20,723 nt of DNA from Scytonema sp. UIC 10036 (GTDB lineage Bacteria; Cyanobacteriota; Cyanobacteriia; Cyanobacteriales; Nostocaceae), in the NCBI RefSeq assembly GCF_009725235.1, contig NZ_WJFC01000229.1, positions 1 to 20,723 of the forward strand, in the 5' to 3' direction. How positions within the stretch are numbered: the first letter of the stretch is position 1; every line of letters starts with the position of its first letter. Under the pieces are notes generated by a model. That model ran no database searches. It had not been told where the DNA came from and saw only the letters and a list, made by a program, of their open reading frames with translations. Position numbers and translations under genes: made by a program. Of the stretch, positions 8,444-16,335 are shown one piece after another.

Positions 8444-9044
8444 TTTTCAATTCCTTCTCAGTTGTAAGATTAACTAATCTGCTTAAATAAATACGGGATA
8501 CACCTGTTTCTGCGTCATAATCAATATAGTGACGAACACACAAACGCAATGGACGATACAATTTTTGATTGCGATCAAATAACTCCATATCATATTTGGC
8601 TTTATTTGCTGCTGTCCGAGTCACGTTGTCAATTTTGACTCCATCGCGAATTTCTACTTGAATAGGGGTTTTACTTACAGCATCGTTAATAATTAAAAAA
8701 CTTTGATTTTCTTTTTCTCTAAGTTCTATTTTTCTCGTTTCTGATAAGTCTTTTTCATTTTCATAAAAAAATAAATCTCCAAACAATGTAGTCGCGATAT
8801 CATGACGAATATCTTTGATATTGTAACCTTTTGTGTATTCTCTTAAGTAGTTCCTCAATGCTCCTGCAATTGATGAACCTGTTAACAAAGCACAATTGCT
8901 AATACTATCTCTTAGTAAAGATAAATCCAGTGGGCTATCTACATCACCGCTACCTAAACAAGTGGGAGTATCTAATATTAATTTGCCACGTATAATTACT
9001 CGCTTAAGAATATTTCGATTTGAAAAATGACGCAAATTAATCAT
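8433..9044 (-). CDS. Short Csm3-like Cas7 RAMP protein, 203 aa
   Basis: Csm3/Cas7-group RAMP subunit. LDTPTCLGSGDVDSPLDLSL (24-43) aligns with the Csm3 loop bearing the target-RNA-cleaving aspartate, making D36 the candidate residue. LLTGSSIAGALRNYLRE (53-69) is the conserved GSS..GALR helix. VTRTAANKAKYDMELF (141-156) matches the thumb-like segment. The protein ends near residue 203, before the C-terminal helix and glycine-rich RG loop that full Csm3 proteins have; the neighbour at 10770 keeps these. There is no room for the missing part, because the next gene starts inside its last 11 bases. This is either a naturally shortened subunit or a degraded one kept in frame. Confidence 0.78.
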   Translation of the reverse strand: MINLRHFSNRNILKRVIIRGKLILDTPTCLGSGDVDSPLDLSLLRDSISNCALLTGSSIAGALRNYLREYTKGYNIKDIRHDIATTLFGDLFFYENEKDLSETRKIELREKENQSFLIINDAVSKTPIQVEIRDGVKIDNVTRTAANKAKYDMELFDRNQKLYRPLRLCVRHYIDYDAETGVSRIYLSRLVNLTTEKELKNAT

Positions 9045-10773
9045 TATTGTTCTCCTTCATAGTCTTTTTGGTAATTGCTAAAATTAAACGTAATGTGTAC
9101 TCTAACGCGAGATAATCATCATCAATAGTTTTTGATATGTTTGCAATTTCGATGTATGGCTTGTTATTCTGAACCATACCTTTGGTTTGGGAATCGCTAC
9201 ACCAATCTTGCTCTATCCAATCTTTTGGGGATTTGAGCCATTTACCAATTTGCTCGTCAAATCGTTCACCAGTATTCAAACGTGCTCTTTCAAATTGATT
9301 GCGAGCATTAGTAGGTAAATTTTTAATGAAGCTACTTATATCGTTAGAATATTCTTCAGCTAACTCTAATAACTTTTTACTTTTAGATTCATGTTTATTA
9401 TTTTTGATTTCTATCTTTTTGACTTCTAATAGAGACAAATAACGTGTAAGAAGAGACATCATTTTTGATAGCTGACTATTAGAGATACTTTTTTTCGCAA
9501 TTTCTAAACTACCAACTCTTTTGATGAGTAAGTTATGAATGTTTTTCCTAATAATTCTTGTAGCTATATTTTCAGCAATGTTTGATGACTCTAGGCTAAG
9601 CGATCGCGATTTGGCTTGAGATTCTCGTATTGCTAGTTTAACTTGATATTCAGTTCTATCTTCATCTAACCAATTAATTACAACTCTCCCAAAACCTTCA
9701 TTTCTACGTTCTCCTATTCCCTGTTCTTCAAGTTTTTGTAATTGCTGTAAGTCTACATCACTTTTTTTGAAAACGAACACACTACCAGCAGCTAGTGCAG
9801 GTGTTTGTGGTAAAGGTAAACCCCATTTGCGATTAAATCCTCCAACAATAACGCCACTAGCATAAATACTATTATCTTGAAATTCGAGTTCTTTATCTAA
9901 CTTTAAATCCCTTGATATAGTTTGGCTTAATACTTCAGGAAGTGCAGCATATTGTCCATAACTATCTCGTAAAATAGTATCACTCAGAAGTGTAATTGTT
10001 AGAAATTCTTTATTTTGAAGACGAGATATTAAATCAATTGAAACTTCTGACCAATTGTTGCTACTTGGAATTGACTCAAATATTGTATGTCCGTAACCTG
10101 CGCTTTGGGAACCACCTAACCAAATATCCTGTGGTTGTAGTAAAGATTCAATAATCGCTTTGTCTTCTTCTGAATCACACAGGATTGCACCCTGGAAAGT
10201 TTGCCCTACATCTATAGCATTGTAACTGAAGACAGCACCATTAGTATCAGTTCCTTTGCCGCGCTTGCGATCGCGTTGGTTGTGTATATTGATTCGTCGC
10301 TTAGTTCGATGAATTATTATCTCGTTGTCATCTATAGTGCAGAAATTCTCATTTAGTAATTTGGGAGATAAACCATCTGGCAAATATTCCTCCTTATCAT
10401 CAACTGGAATCTTACTAAAATCATAAACAAATTTATATTTTTCTTCCGAGAATTCATCGCCTTTGTTTTTATATAAGGAAAGTGGTAATGGTAAAGACCG
10501 TTGCTTAGTATTGCTAACGGGATAAGCATTTAAATATCTAGTTTTAGAAGCATCAAAAAATAATCTTTTGATGACTGGAAAACGCTTACTATCCAAAATA
10601 TTATCAGTTTTTTGAATATTATTATGTGGTGAATTTATATATCTGCTAATTAATGCTCCTCGAATCATACTACCTAAAATATAATCAAAAGAAATATCAC
10701 TGTTAGGGTTGCCTTGAAGTGATGTTGCAAGAATGGGTTGCTGTGTCTGCAATAAAAAAGTAATTACTTTCAT
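9037..10773 (-). CDS. csx10: Csx10, type III-D RAMP protein with long helical C-terminus, 578 aa
   Basis: Csx10 is the Cas5-like subunit that marks type III-D systems. Visible motifs are DYILGSMIRGALISRYI (30-46), FFDASKTRYLNAYPV (72-86), a first glycine-rich loop WLGGSQSAGYGHTIF (218-232) and a second GIGERRNEGFGRVV (352-365). From about 395 to 578 the sequence changes to a charged, largely helical region with ISNSQLSKMMSLLTRYL (430-446), reminiscent of the Csm2/Cas11 small subunit. No separate cas11 gene exists in the operon, so a fused Cas11-like domain is a reasonable inference. The stop overlaps the next start by 8 bp, and its own ATG overlaps the upstream stop as ATGA. It probably caps the crRNA 5' handle. 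Confidence 0.85.
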   Translation of the reverse strand: MKVITFLLQTQQPILATSLQGNPNSDISFDYILGSMIRGALISRYINSPHNNIQKTDNILDSKRFPVIKRLFFDASKTRYLNAYPVSNTKQRSLPLPLSLYKNKGDEFSEEKYKFVYDFSKIPVDDKEEYLPDGLSPKLLNENFCTIDDNEIIIHRTKRRINIHNQRDRKRGKGTDTNGAVFSYNAIDVGQTFQGAILCDSEEDKAIIESLLQPQDIWLGGSQSAGYGHTIFESIPSSNNWSEVSIDLISRLQNKEFLTITLLSDTILRDSYGQYAALPEVLSQTISRDLKLDKELEFQDNSIYASGVIVGGFNRKWGLPLPQTPALAAGSVFVFKKSDVDLQQLQKLEEQGIGERRNEGFGRVVINWLDEDRTEYQVKLAIRESQAKSRSLSLESSNIAENIATRIIRKNIHNLLIKRVGSLEIAKKSISNSQLSKMMSLLTRYLSLLEVKKIEIKNNKHESKSKKLLELAEEYSNDISSFIKNLPTNARNQFERARLNTGERFDEQIGKWLKSPKDWIEQDWCSDSQTKGMVQNNKPYIEIANISKTIDDDYLALEYTLRLILAITKKTMKENNND

Positions 10774-11486
10774 CTTTCTCTCCCAAAACGTCGAATGTAG
10801 CTAGTTTCTTGGGTTAATTCATGTTGCATATTCCACAGAGTACACTGCACATGACCTCGACCACGATTACGTCCGCTTCCAACTCTTCTTAACGCCAGCG
10901 TACCGACTATTAAAAGTGCCAAAATATCTTTATCTTCTTCTAAATCTGTGTTTAATTCCTTTGAGAACAAAAGCCTTGATTCAAAAGTAAGTTTCCGCAA
11001 AATAACACGCGACGCTCGCAAGCTGCGTTTAGTAGAAGAGCCATATTCTGGATCGATGGCAGTTTGACGACGGATAGTAGTAAGAGACTCCAATATATCA
11101 ATATTGGTTAATTTTGGTTGATAATTGCGCTGTCTGCGCTTTTTTTCGGATTCTTCATCAATTTGTGCTTCGATCGCATTTCGCAAATCACTTGGTAAAT
11201 ATGCATCACCTACGTGCATAATCCCTTGAGTATCAAAGGTACTACCTGGTTTACCAAACAATTGATCGGAAATTTTCTGCCAATGTTGGCGCTGATTATC
11301 ATTTAGTATCACAGCAACTAAGTTATCACATTCCTCACTTAACAACCCTTTTAAAGTGCGTCCTCGTAAATAAGGAAATCCGTAGCGATCGTGTTCTACC
11401 TCTTGGTCAACCAATCCCGCAACCCCATCACCACGACCAAATGTTGTATCACTCAACAACTTTATTTTTAAGGTGTAGCTACTCAT
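10770..11486 (-). CDS. Csm3-like Cas7 RAMP protein, 238 aa
   Basis: Full-length small Cas7 of the Csm3 type. LLSDTTFGRGDGVAGLVDQE (10-29) runs into HDRYGFPYLRGRTLKGLL (32-49), the family's catalytic-loop and crRNA-binding-helix region. D27 aligns with the aspartate that cleaves target RNA in Csm3. RRVGSGRNRGRGHVQC (200-215) is the C-terminal arginine/glycine-rich loop. Cas7 subunits line the crRNA and cut bound target RNA at intervals. It is encoded between cas10 and csx10, overlapping each by a few bases (8 and 4), so equal translation is likely. Compared with this protein, the 203-residue RAMP at 8433 clearly lacks its end. Confidence 0.82.
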   Translation of the reverse strand: MSSYTLKIKLLSDTTFGRGDGVAGLVDQEVEHDRYGFPYLRGRTLKGLLSEECDNLVAVILNDNQRQHWQKISDQLFGKPGSTFDTQGIMHVGDAYLPSDLRNAIEAQIDEESEKKRRQRNYQPKLTNIDILESLTTIRRQTAIDPEYGSSTKRSLRASRVILRKLTFESRLLFSKELNTDLEEDKDILALLIVGTLALRRVGSGRNRGRGHVQCTLWNMQHELTQETSYIRRFGRER

Positions 11487-13185
11487 CGATTGAATCTCCT
11501 AAAGGAATGTAAAACTCCATTGCTTCAATTGCATCAAAATAAGCACAAATACCATTCCACCAACCTTCCTCTCCTAATTTTGTATTAGCTTGTGAAAATT
11601 TTGGTAAGTTTTCAAGACTGTGTAGTTGTCGAAACTGTTTTGTTGCTTCATGACCTTGACGCAGTGCATCACGCAATTGCATTACTTTATTACGCTTATC
11701 TTTCCAATCTTTATGTGTATTAAACTCATGAATAACTTTTGCACAATTAGACCATGTACGCCATTCATTCTCATAGGAACATGAATGAATCGGTCGCATT
11801 ATTAAAGAAGCTATTTTATTCCATTCTGGTATTTTTACTTCATATTCTCGTTTGCGAATTTCGTGAATTGACCCAATTAGACCACTTGCAGCAATATGCC
11901 AATCTAATGCTGAAAATATAAGTTTTTCATAGTCATTAGTTTTTTCTTTCATCCACTTTTTAGCATTACTGCATAACGCTTCACTCAATGCATAAGCTTT
12001 AGCAAAAGGATAATGAGTCTTTACAATTGCAATACCAGCACAAGCAGTTGCTTTCTCTTTATAGTCTGGTAAATTGCTAGTAAATTCCTCAAATTTCTCT
12101 AGTAATTTTGCAGCTAGAGACAATCCCAAACGTCCATCACATACAAAAGTGATATCATCACCAGCATATACTAAAGGACGAAAAGGTAGATAGGTTTTTC
12201 CATCTCTCGTTTGCAGAACTATCTTATTTAGAATTTCTCCCGATGTTATATCTACATACTTGATTACTGCTCGATTGTCGTCAATTATAATTAAATCTAT
12301 CAAACTTTTAGCGATCGCACGTAAAGCGCTCTTTCCTGCATTATTTACAACCTGAGAAAATTTTCGCATTTTGATAATGCAATCTTCATTATTAGATGCA
12401 GTTTTTAAATAATCCTGAAAGCGATTACCCAATCTGTTGCCATCAGCATGAACAATTGCAATATAACTGCTATCTCCTTCCGAACGTCCTACATCATCAA
12501 CATCATATGGTATGTGGTAGTTACCTAAATTTAAACCTTTGAAAATACTATTTTTCAGTTTTAAATTTGCAAGTTCATTATGATTCCTGTCAACCGCTTT
12601 AAGTTTAGCTACTATCTCTCTAGAGATCAAATAATTATCATTCGCAGGAATACCATAACGTGTACTATTGTCTACCGCAACTAATCCAGTTGAATTACAG
12701 CTAGCTGTAACACCTAAACCTAATACTGGCATTGATGATTTCGGTTTGCGTTTTTGATTTTCCAATTTTTCCTGGATTAGTTTTTTTTCAATAACTTCTT
12801 GAAGTGAGTCCTTATCCCAATCAAAAACCTGGTGAGCAATAACAATATTTAATCCAGGTGCTTCATGTAGTATTTTTGTGGTTAATTTTTGGGTAAATCT
12901 TTTTGCATATTCTTCTGTTTTAAAAAGTAATATGGTATTACCACCACCCGTATAAACTAACTCACCTAGGATTTCTCGGTTTGTAGGAATATACGCTTTA
13001 AAATCTTCCGTTTCATCATTGGGAATATAAACTTGACCTAACTCCCCCAAGCACTCTTTCACCCATTCATTTGTTGCGGCTTGAACCAAATACGAACCAC
13101 CTATATTTTCACGCAAGCGATTGGTACAAAAAATATATTTTTGTATTCCAGTAGTATCAATTACTGTAGCAACTAAATTATTCAT
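11479..13185 (-). CDS. cas10: Cas10-like large subunit without HD domain, 568 aa
   Basis: Large subunit of a type III complex; active members turn ATP into cyclic oligoadenylate when target RNA is bound. The protein starts directly in the first palm domain (TGIQKYIFCTNRLRENIGGS, 12-31; VYTGGGNTILLF, 77-88) with no N-terminal HD nuclease. The second palm has IVHADGNRLGNRF (244-256) and the catalytic VYAGDDITFV (339-348), an AGDD variant of the usual GGDD with both aspartates kept (D343, D344). GIAIVKTHYPFAKAYALSEA (384-403) follows, as in other Cas10 proteins. The missing HD domain removes the usual DNA-cutting activity, which the operon's Cas3 could replace. The start codon overlaps the CARF gene stop as TAATG. 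I saw no Cys-type zinc ribbon between the palms. Confidence 0.85.
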   Translation of the reverse strand: MNNLVATVIDTTGIQKYIFCTNRLRENIGGSYLVQAATNEWVKECLGELGQVYIPNDETEDFKAYIPTNREILGELVYTGGGNTILLFKTEEYAKRFTQKLTTKILHEAPGLNIVIAHQVFDWDKDSLQEVIEKKLIQEKLENQKRKPKSSMPVLGLGVTASCNSTGLVAVDNSTRYGIPANDNYLISREIVAKLKAVDRNHNELANLKLKNSIFKGLNLGNYHIPYDVDDVGRSEGDSSYIAIVHADGNRLGNRFQDYLKTASNNEDCIIKMRKFSQVVNNAGKSALRAIAKSLIDLIIIDDNRAVIKYVDITSGEILNKIVLQTRDGKTYLPFRPLVYAGDDITFVCDGRLGLSLAAKLLEKFEEFTSNLPDYKEKATACAGIAIVKTHYPFAKAYALSEALCSNAKKWMKEKTNDYEKLIFSALDWHIAASGLIGSIHEIRKREYEVKIPEWNKIASLIMRPIHSCSYENEWRTWSNCAKVIHEFNTHKDWKDKRNKVMQLRDALRQGHEATKQFRQLHSLENLPKFSQANTKLGEEGWWNGICAYFDAIEAMEFYIPLGDSIDE

Positions 13186-14558
13186 TATGCATCCACCGTT
13201 TGAATCCAGTTTTTAAGTTTTTCGGACAAATCTGCAATATCTCCACTGCCAAAAACCATCACTTTAGGGTCATCAACCTGACTCATGAAAGCTTGCTTAA
13301 TTTTATTTACCTTATTGGAGTAACAAACTAAAGCAACTCGCGCTTCATTACCTCCCATTAATCGCGCTCGGTTATATGCTTCAAATAATTTTGATTTACA
13401 TAAATTATCGGTCTTATCAGTAGTGCAGGATATAGCAAAAAGCTGATATCCTCGCAAGCAAGCAACATCAAATTCAAAAAAAGCCATATCTTCTTTTTCT
13501 GGGAAATTAAATGACATACCAATTTCATCTAAAGAACATTCTTCTTTAATTTTTTTCAGTTGTTGTAATACATAATCTTCTAGCCAAACTCCTTCAAACC
13601 ATTTACAGATTTCTTTAGGTATGTCTTCATTTTTAGATGGTTTCGGGAATATATTTAAATCTTTTAGGTGCTGAATATTTAATTTATTATCAGCTTGAAG
13701 CATATTATTTTGCTTTATTATAGATACAATTATCTCAGGTAAACCATTGATAGAAAATGACACATTTATTAATTCTTTATGATGTTTCCAGTTGCCAATT
13801 TTAAAATATATTTCTGTTGTGTTATCTTTTTTTATTTTGGCTATCTCTTCTTGTTCTCTTGCTTCTATATAAAGTATTTTTTGGCACCATTCTCTCCATA
13901 GTAAATTATTTTGAACTATAGCTTCTACTAACTCAGGAAGAGTAACATCAGTTTTGATATTATCTTTTGAAGTTTTTTTGTTAGACAGAGATAAACCATG
14001 TAATTTAAAAAGTTTTTCTAATGATAATTTTAGTTGTTTATTTGGTATATTTAATGAAATCGGATTACCTCTATGGTCAATTAACATTTTCAAGCTACTA
14101 GAGTCTAAGTAGCTAAAAATAGGAGAAGGATTAAGTTGAGATTTAGGATCTTTCTCATCAGGTAAAAGAAATGCTTGATAAGCATGAACAGCCATTGCCT
14201 TGGTGCCACCTGTATAGTTTAATCCGAATAGCTTTTTCTCTGAATTTTCATATCCATCTTTCTGTTGACTTTTCTCTCTATCTCTCTGTTGAATTTCCTT
14301 AATTTTTTCTCTAATCTTCTTCTTTATTTCATAAGCATTAGCTTCATTATTATTCAACGGAACCATTTCCTCGTCGCTTAAACCAAGCTCCTCCTTAAGA
14401 CGTTCCGCAGGTTTTTGTGTCCGTTCGCTGAAAACTAGGTAGGGTTTACCACCTTCATTCAACAGCATTTTCGCTGCAACGTAGTTAGGTAAAGGGTTCT
14501 CACCAATCAGCAAAAACAAGTGATCTACTTTGTACTCATCAAACTCAGATGTACCCAT
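13185..14558 (-). CDS. CARF-domain effector, DUF1887/Card1-like with altered nuclease site, 457 aa
   Basis: Putative cyclic-nucleotide-activated effector. The N-terminal Rossmann-like CARF domain has VDHLFLLIGENPLPNYVAA (11-29) and the signature LNYTGGTKAMAVHAY (113-127). The C-terminal region resembles the restriction-like nuclease of Card1/Can2: GVWLEDYVLQQL (323-334) and FFEFDVACLRGYQLFAISCT (360-379). D364 keeps the first catalytic position, but the expected ExK is replaced by S377-C378-T379. Either the domain is catalytically dead or it belongs to a variant using other residues. It is the first gene of the operon, next to the divergent promoter, with a possible SD (AGGA, 14571-14574) 12 nt upstream. 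Its output might be binding or signalling rather than cleavage. Confidence 0.78.
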   Translation of the reverse strand: MGTSEFDEYKVDHLFLLIGENPLPNYVAAKMLLNEGGKPYLVFSERTQKPAERLKEELGLSDEEMVPLNNNEANAYEIKKKIREKIKEIQQRDREKSQQKDGYENSEKKLFGLNYTGGTKAMAVHAYQAFLLPDEKDPKSQLNPSPIFSYLDSSSLKMLIDHRGNPISLNIPNKQLKLSLEKLFKLHGLSLSNKKTSKDNIKTDVTLPELVEAIVQNNLLWREWCQKILYIEAREQEEIAKIKKDNTTEIYFKIGNWKHHKELINVSFSINGLPEIIVSIIKQNNMLQADNKLNIQHLKDLNIFPKPSKNEDIPKEICKWFEGVWLEDYVLQQLKKIKEECSLDEIGMSFNFPEKEDMAFFEFDVACLRGYQLFAISCTTDKTDNLCKSKLFEAYNRARLMGGNEARVALVCYSNKVNKIKQAFMSQVDDPKVMVFGSGDIADLSEKLKNWIQTVDA

Positions 14559-14583
14559 ACGGTAAATGTATCCTTCTCAAAAT

Positions 14584-14672
14584 TGCCATGCCCATTATGG
14601 CACACCATCGGAAATACCCCCTTCCGAAGCTCTGCTAATCTATAAACAATTGACCAAATAGCTCAAATTGTT
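14584..14672. promoter_or_regulatory. Three inverted repeats in the divergent control region
   Basis: Three perfect inverted repeats fill the gap between the cas operon and the WYL gene: TGCCAT/ATGGCA (14584-14602), TCGGAA/TTCCGA (14608-14627) and AACAATT/AATTGTT (14645-14672). The last ends at the base before the WYL gene ATG and spans the operon's candidate promoter spacer, so one bound protein could control both directions. The first two would lie in the 5' untranslated RNA of the operon and could also act as RNA stems. Confidence 0.5.
14639..14666 (-). promoter_or_regulatory. Candidate promoter of the cas operon
   Basis: On the minus strand TTGAGC (14661-14666) and TATAGA (14639-14644) are separated by exactly 16 bp, a fair -35/-10 pair. 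It lies about 80 bp upstream of the CARF gene start. The spacer is overlapped by the AACAATT/AATTGTT inverted repeat, which would let a bound regulator block it. The call rests on sequence pattern only. Confidence 0.45.
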
Positions 14673-16145
14673 ATGATTACCATATTTAAAGGCTATCCAG
14701 ATTTTAACCTTTTACAAAAACTCGTCAAGGGTTCCCTCGACCAAAGCCAAAATTTGACCCGTGCCATTAGACTGTGGGCATTATTACGGTGGTTATATAG
14801 CCAAAATTACTACTCCAAGCTTCCAGACCCTTTTGCTTACGCAGATTGGCGCGAAGCTTTTTTTACCGAAACTCACAAGGATGAGAAGCAAGCAGATATT
14901 CTCAACCATCAAGATTTGAATTGCGCTTGCACTAAAACAACCAGACAATGGTTATTAGAGTTGGAAGTACCCGTTGACAAATGGCAGGATTCTTTACAAG
15001 CACAAATATCCATAGCTAAAGCGGAACTGGAAAAAATTCTCGAAGAAAGATTATTTGCCCAGGTTCGTAAATCTTTACAAAGTGATTTTGAATTATTAGT
15101 CAGTCGTAATTACCTACAAAGAAGCCAACGTAAGACTGGTAGAAGTAAATATTATCAGCGATCGCCTTTGGCGCAAGCTGTACCCAGCTTATCGCAAACA
15201 TTACCAAGCTGGAAAACAAAAGAAAATATTACCCCTCTAGCAAGCTTAAGTATGAAGAAACAAGCTTATTTAGCAGGGACTTTAGGTTTGTTTAGTTTCC
15301 TCGACCCTAATTTACCCGTATTAGCTGAAGAATTTTCCGAGGAGGAAATAGATGAGGACAATCATCGGATATTTCTCTATGTTGATTATGTCGTTCCCGA
15401 TTCTAGTCCAACACAAGATGCTGTAGATGAAATTCAAAGCCAATTGCAGGAAATTTGGAACTATGACAACGTTCCACCTTTACTTTTTACATACCATAGT
15501 GCCCATAAGAATCAAGTTAAAGAGTGCGTTGTTTATCCAGTCTGTATTTATTTTATGGAGCGTGCTAAATATCTATGTGCCTATGGAACGACTCCACACG
15601 ATGATATTAACTGGTACAAATATCGTCTCGATAGAATTATCTCCCAACGTGTAGAAGAATTATCTTGGCAAGATATTCGGGTTCCACAAATTTTAAAAGA
15701 ACTCAATGATAATCATCCATTACCAACTCCCAAAACCGTCAACACAAAATTAAAAGAAGCTTGGGGATGTGATTTTTACAAAGAAATATCATTAATGGTA
15801 TTACGATTTGACCAAGACTTCCATCAGCGTTATATCGATGGAATTAGTATTCATGATACTTTTGTAAAAATTACTTACAAGCAAGCATTTACTCTCCTTC
15901 AACAGCATATACTTGCTCAAGAACATCGGGAGGTAAGTTTAAATATTCTCCAATCTCGTCCGAGTAGCGATGCATATTACCAAGTTAATTATCGAGTTAC
16001 AGATTATTACGTTATCAGATGGTTACGAGCTTTAGGAGCAAAAGTTGAAGTTTTATTACCGTGGAATTTACGTCAGGAAATGACTCGTGAGATCCAAGCT
16101 ATGTTTAATTTATATGAGCACATTGTTGGAAGTAATTATAAATAA
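14673..16145 (+). CDS. TIGR03985-family CRISPR-associated WYL-type protein, 490 aa
   Basis: Matches the cyanobacterial TIGR03985 family usually found beside TIGR03986. The N-terminal half is helical and charged, with a possible winged-helix part around 130-165 (LLVSRNYLQRSQRKTGRSKY). Residues 273-326 look like a WYL domain: FTYHSAHKNQVKECVVYP, CIYFMERAKYLCAYG and NWYKYRLDRIISQ (313-325). WYL domains sense nucleotide-type ligands and often regulate CRISPR loci. Divergent placement from the cas operon, with inverted repeats touching its start codon, supports a role as local regulator, probably autoregulating. No Shine-Dalgarno is visible before the ATG at 14673, so translation may be leaderless or the true start may be further in. 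No coupling to the genes downstream is seen. Confidence 0.8.
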   Translation: MITIFKGYPDFNLLQKLVKGSLDQSQNLTRAIRLWALLRWLYSQNYYSKLPDPFAYADWREAFFTETHKDEKQADILNHQDLNCACTKTTRQWLLELEVPVDKWQDSLQAQISIAKAELEKILEERLFAQVRKSLQSDFELLVSRNYLQRSQRKTGRSKYYQRSPLAQAVPSLSQTLPSWKTKENITPLASLSMKKQAYLAGTLGLFSFLDPNLPVLAEEFSEEEIDEDNHRIFLYVDYVVPDSSPTQDAVDEIQSQLQEIWNYDNVPPLLFTYHSAHKNQVKECVVYPVCIYFMERAKYLCAYGTTPHDDINWYKYRLDRIISQRVEELSWQDIRVPQILKELNDNHPLPTPKTVNTKLKEAWGCDFYKEISLMVLRFDQDFHQRYIDGISIHDTFVKITYKQAFTLLQQHILAQEHREVSLNILQSRPSSDAYYQVNYRVTDYYVIRWLRALGAKVEVLLPWNLRQEMTREIQAMFNLYEHIVGSNYK

Positions 16146-16182
16146 TGGCATACACTGAGTTTCTTCTAATAACCTGAAGTCG

Positions 16183-16199
16183 TATCGCCTAATGCGGTA
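16183..16199 (+). terminator. Weak candidate terminator after the WYL gene
   Basis: TATCGC and GCGGTA pair with one G-U around a 5-nt loop. The T-rich stretch GGGTTTTGACTTTTATTT begins about 10 nt later. The stem is only 6 bp and the tract is interrupted, so this is a weak call. The T-rich part also overlaps the next promoter. Confidence 0.25.
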
Positions 16200-16209
16200 A
16201 GAGGGGGTT

Positions 16210-16238
16210 TTGACTTTTATTTAGAACAAATGTACTAT
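16210..16238 (+). promoter_or_regulatory. Promoter of the STM4015-STM4014 gene pair
   Basis: TTGACT (16210-16215) and TACTAT (16233-16238) are spaced by exactly 17 bp, a good sigma-70-type promoter. It lies about 98 bp upstream of the interrupted STM4015-like gene and would give a 5' untranslated region of about 90 nt containing a small possible leader ORF. Confidence 0.6.
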
Positions 16239-16286
16239 TAAACTGTGCCGTAGTGTTAATCTTACACCAGGAGTGTGTTACAAACC

Positions 16287-16328
16287 ATGAGTTATGGGAA
16301 TCATAACCTTAGTGTAGTGCAGAAGTGA
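16287..16328 (+). CDS. Possible 13-residue leader peptide
   Basis: A short frame reads MSYGNHNLSVVQK and ends in TGA. AGGAG lies at 16269-16273, 13 nt upstream. Its stop overlaps the GAGG Shine-Dalgarno (16327-16330) of the following gene, so translating it could affect initiation downstream. It is too short to be sure it is translated. Confidence 0.25.
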   Translation: MSYGNHNLSVVQK

Positions 16329-16335
16329 GGGGGCA

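Noticed and set aside
3483..14558. Classification as a type I-D system because of the repeat and Cas3
   Set aside because: There is no Cas10d with HD domain, no csc1/csc2-like gene, and Csx10, Csm3-like Cas7 and TIGR03986 point to type III.
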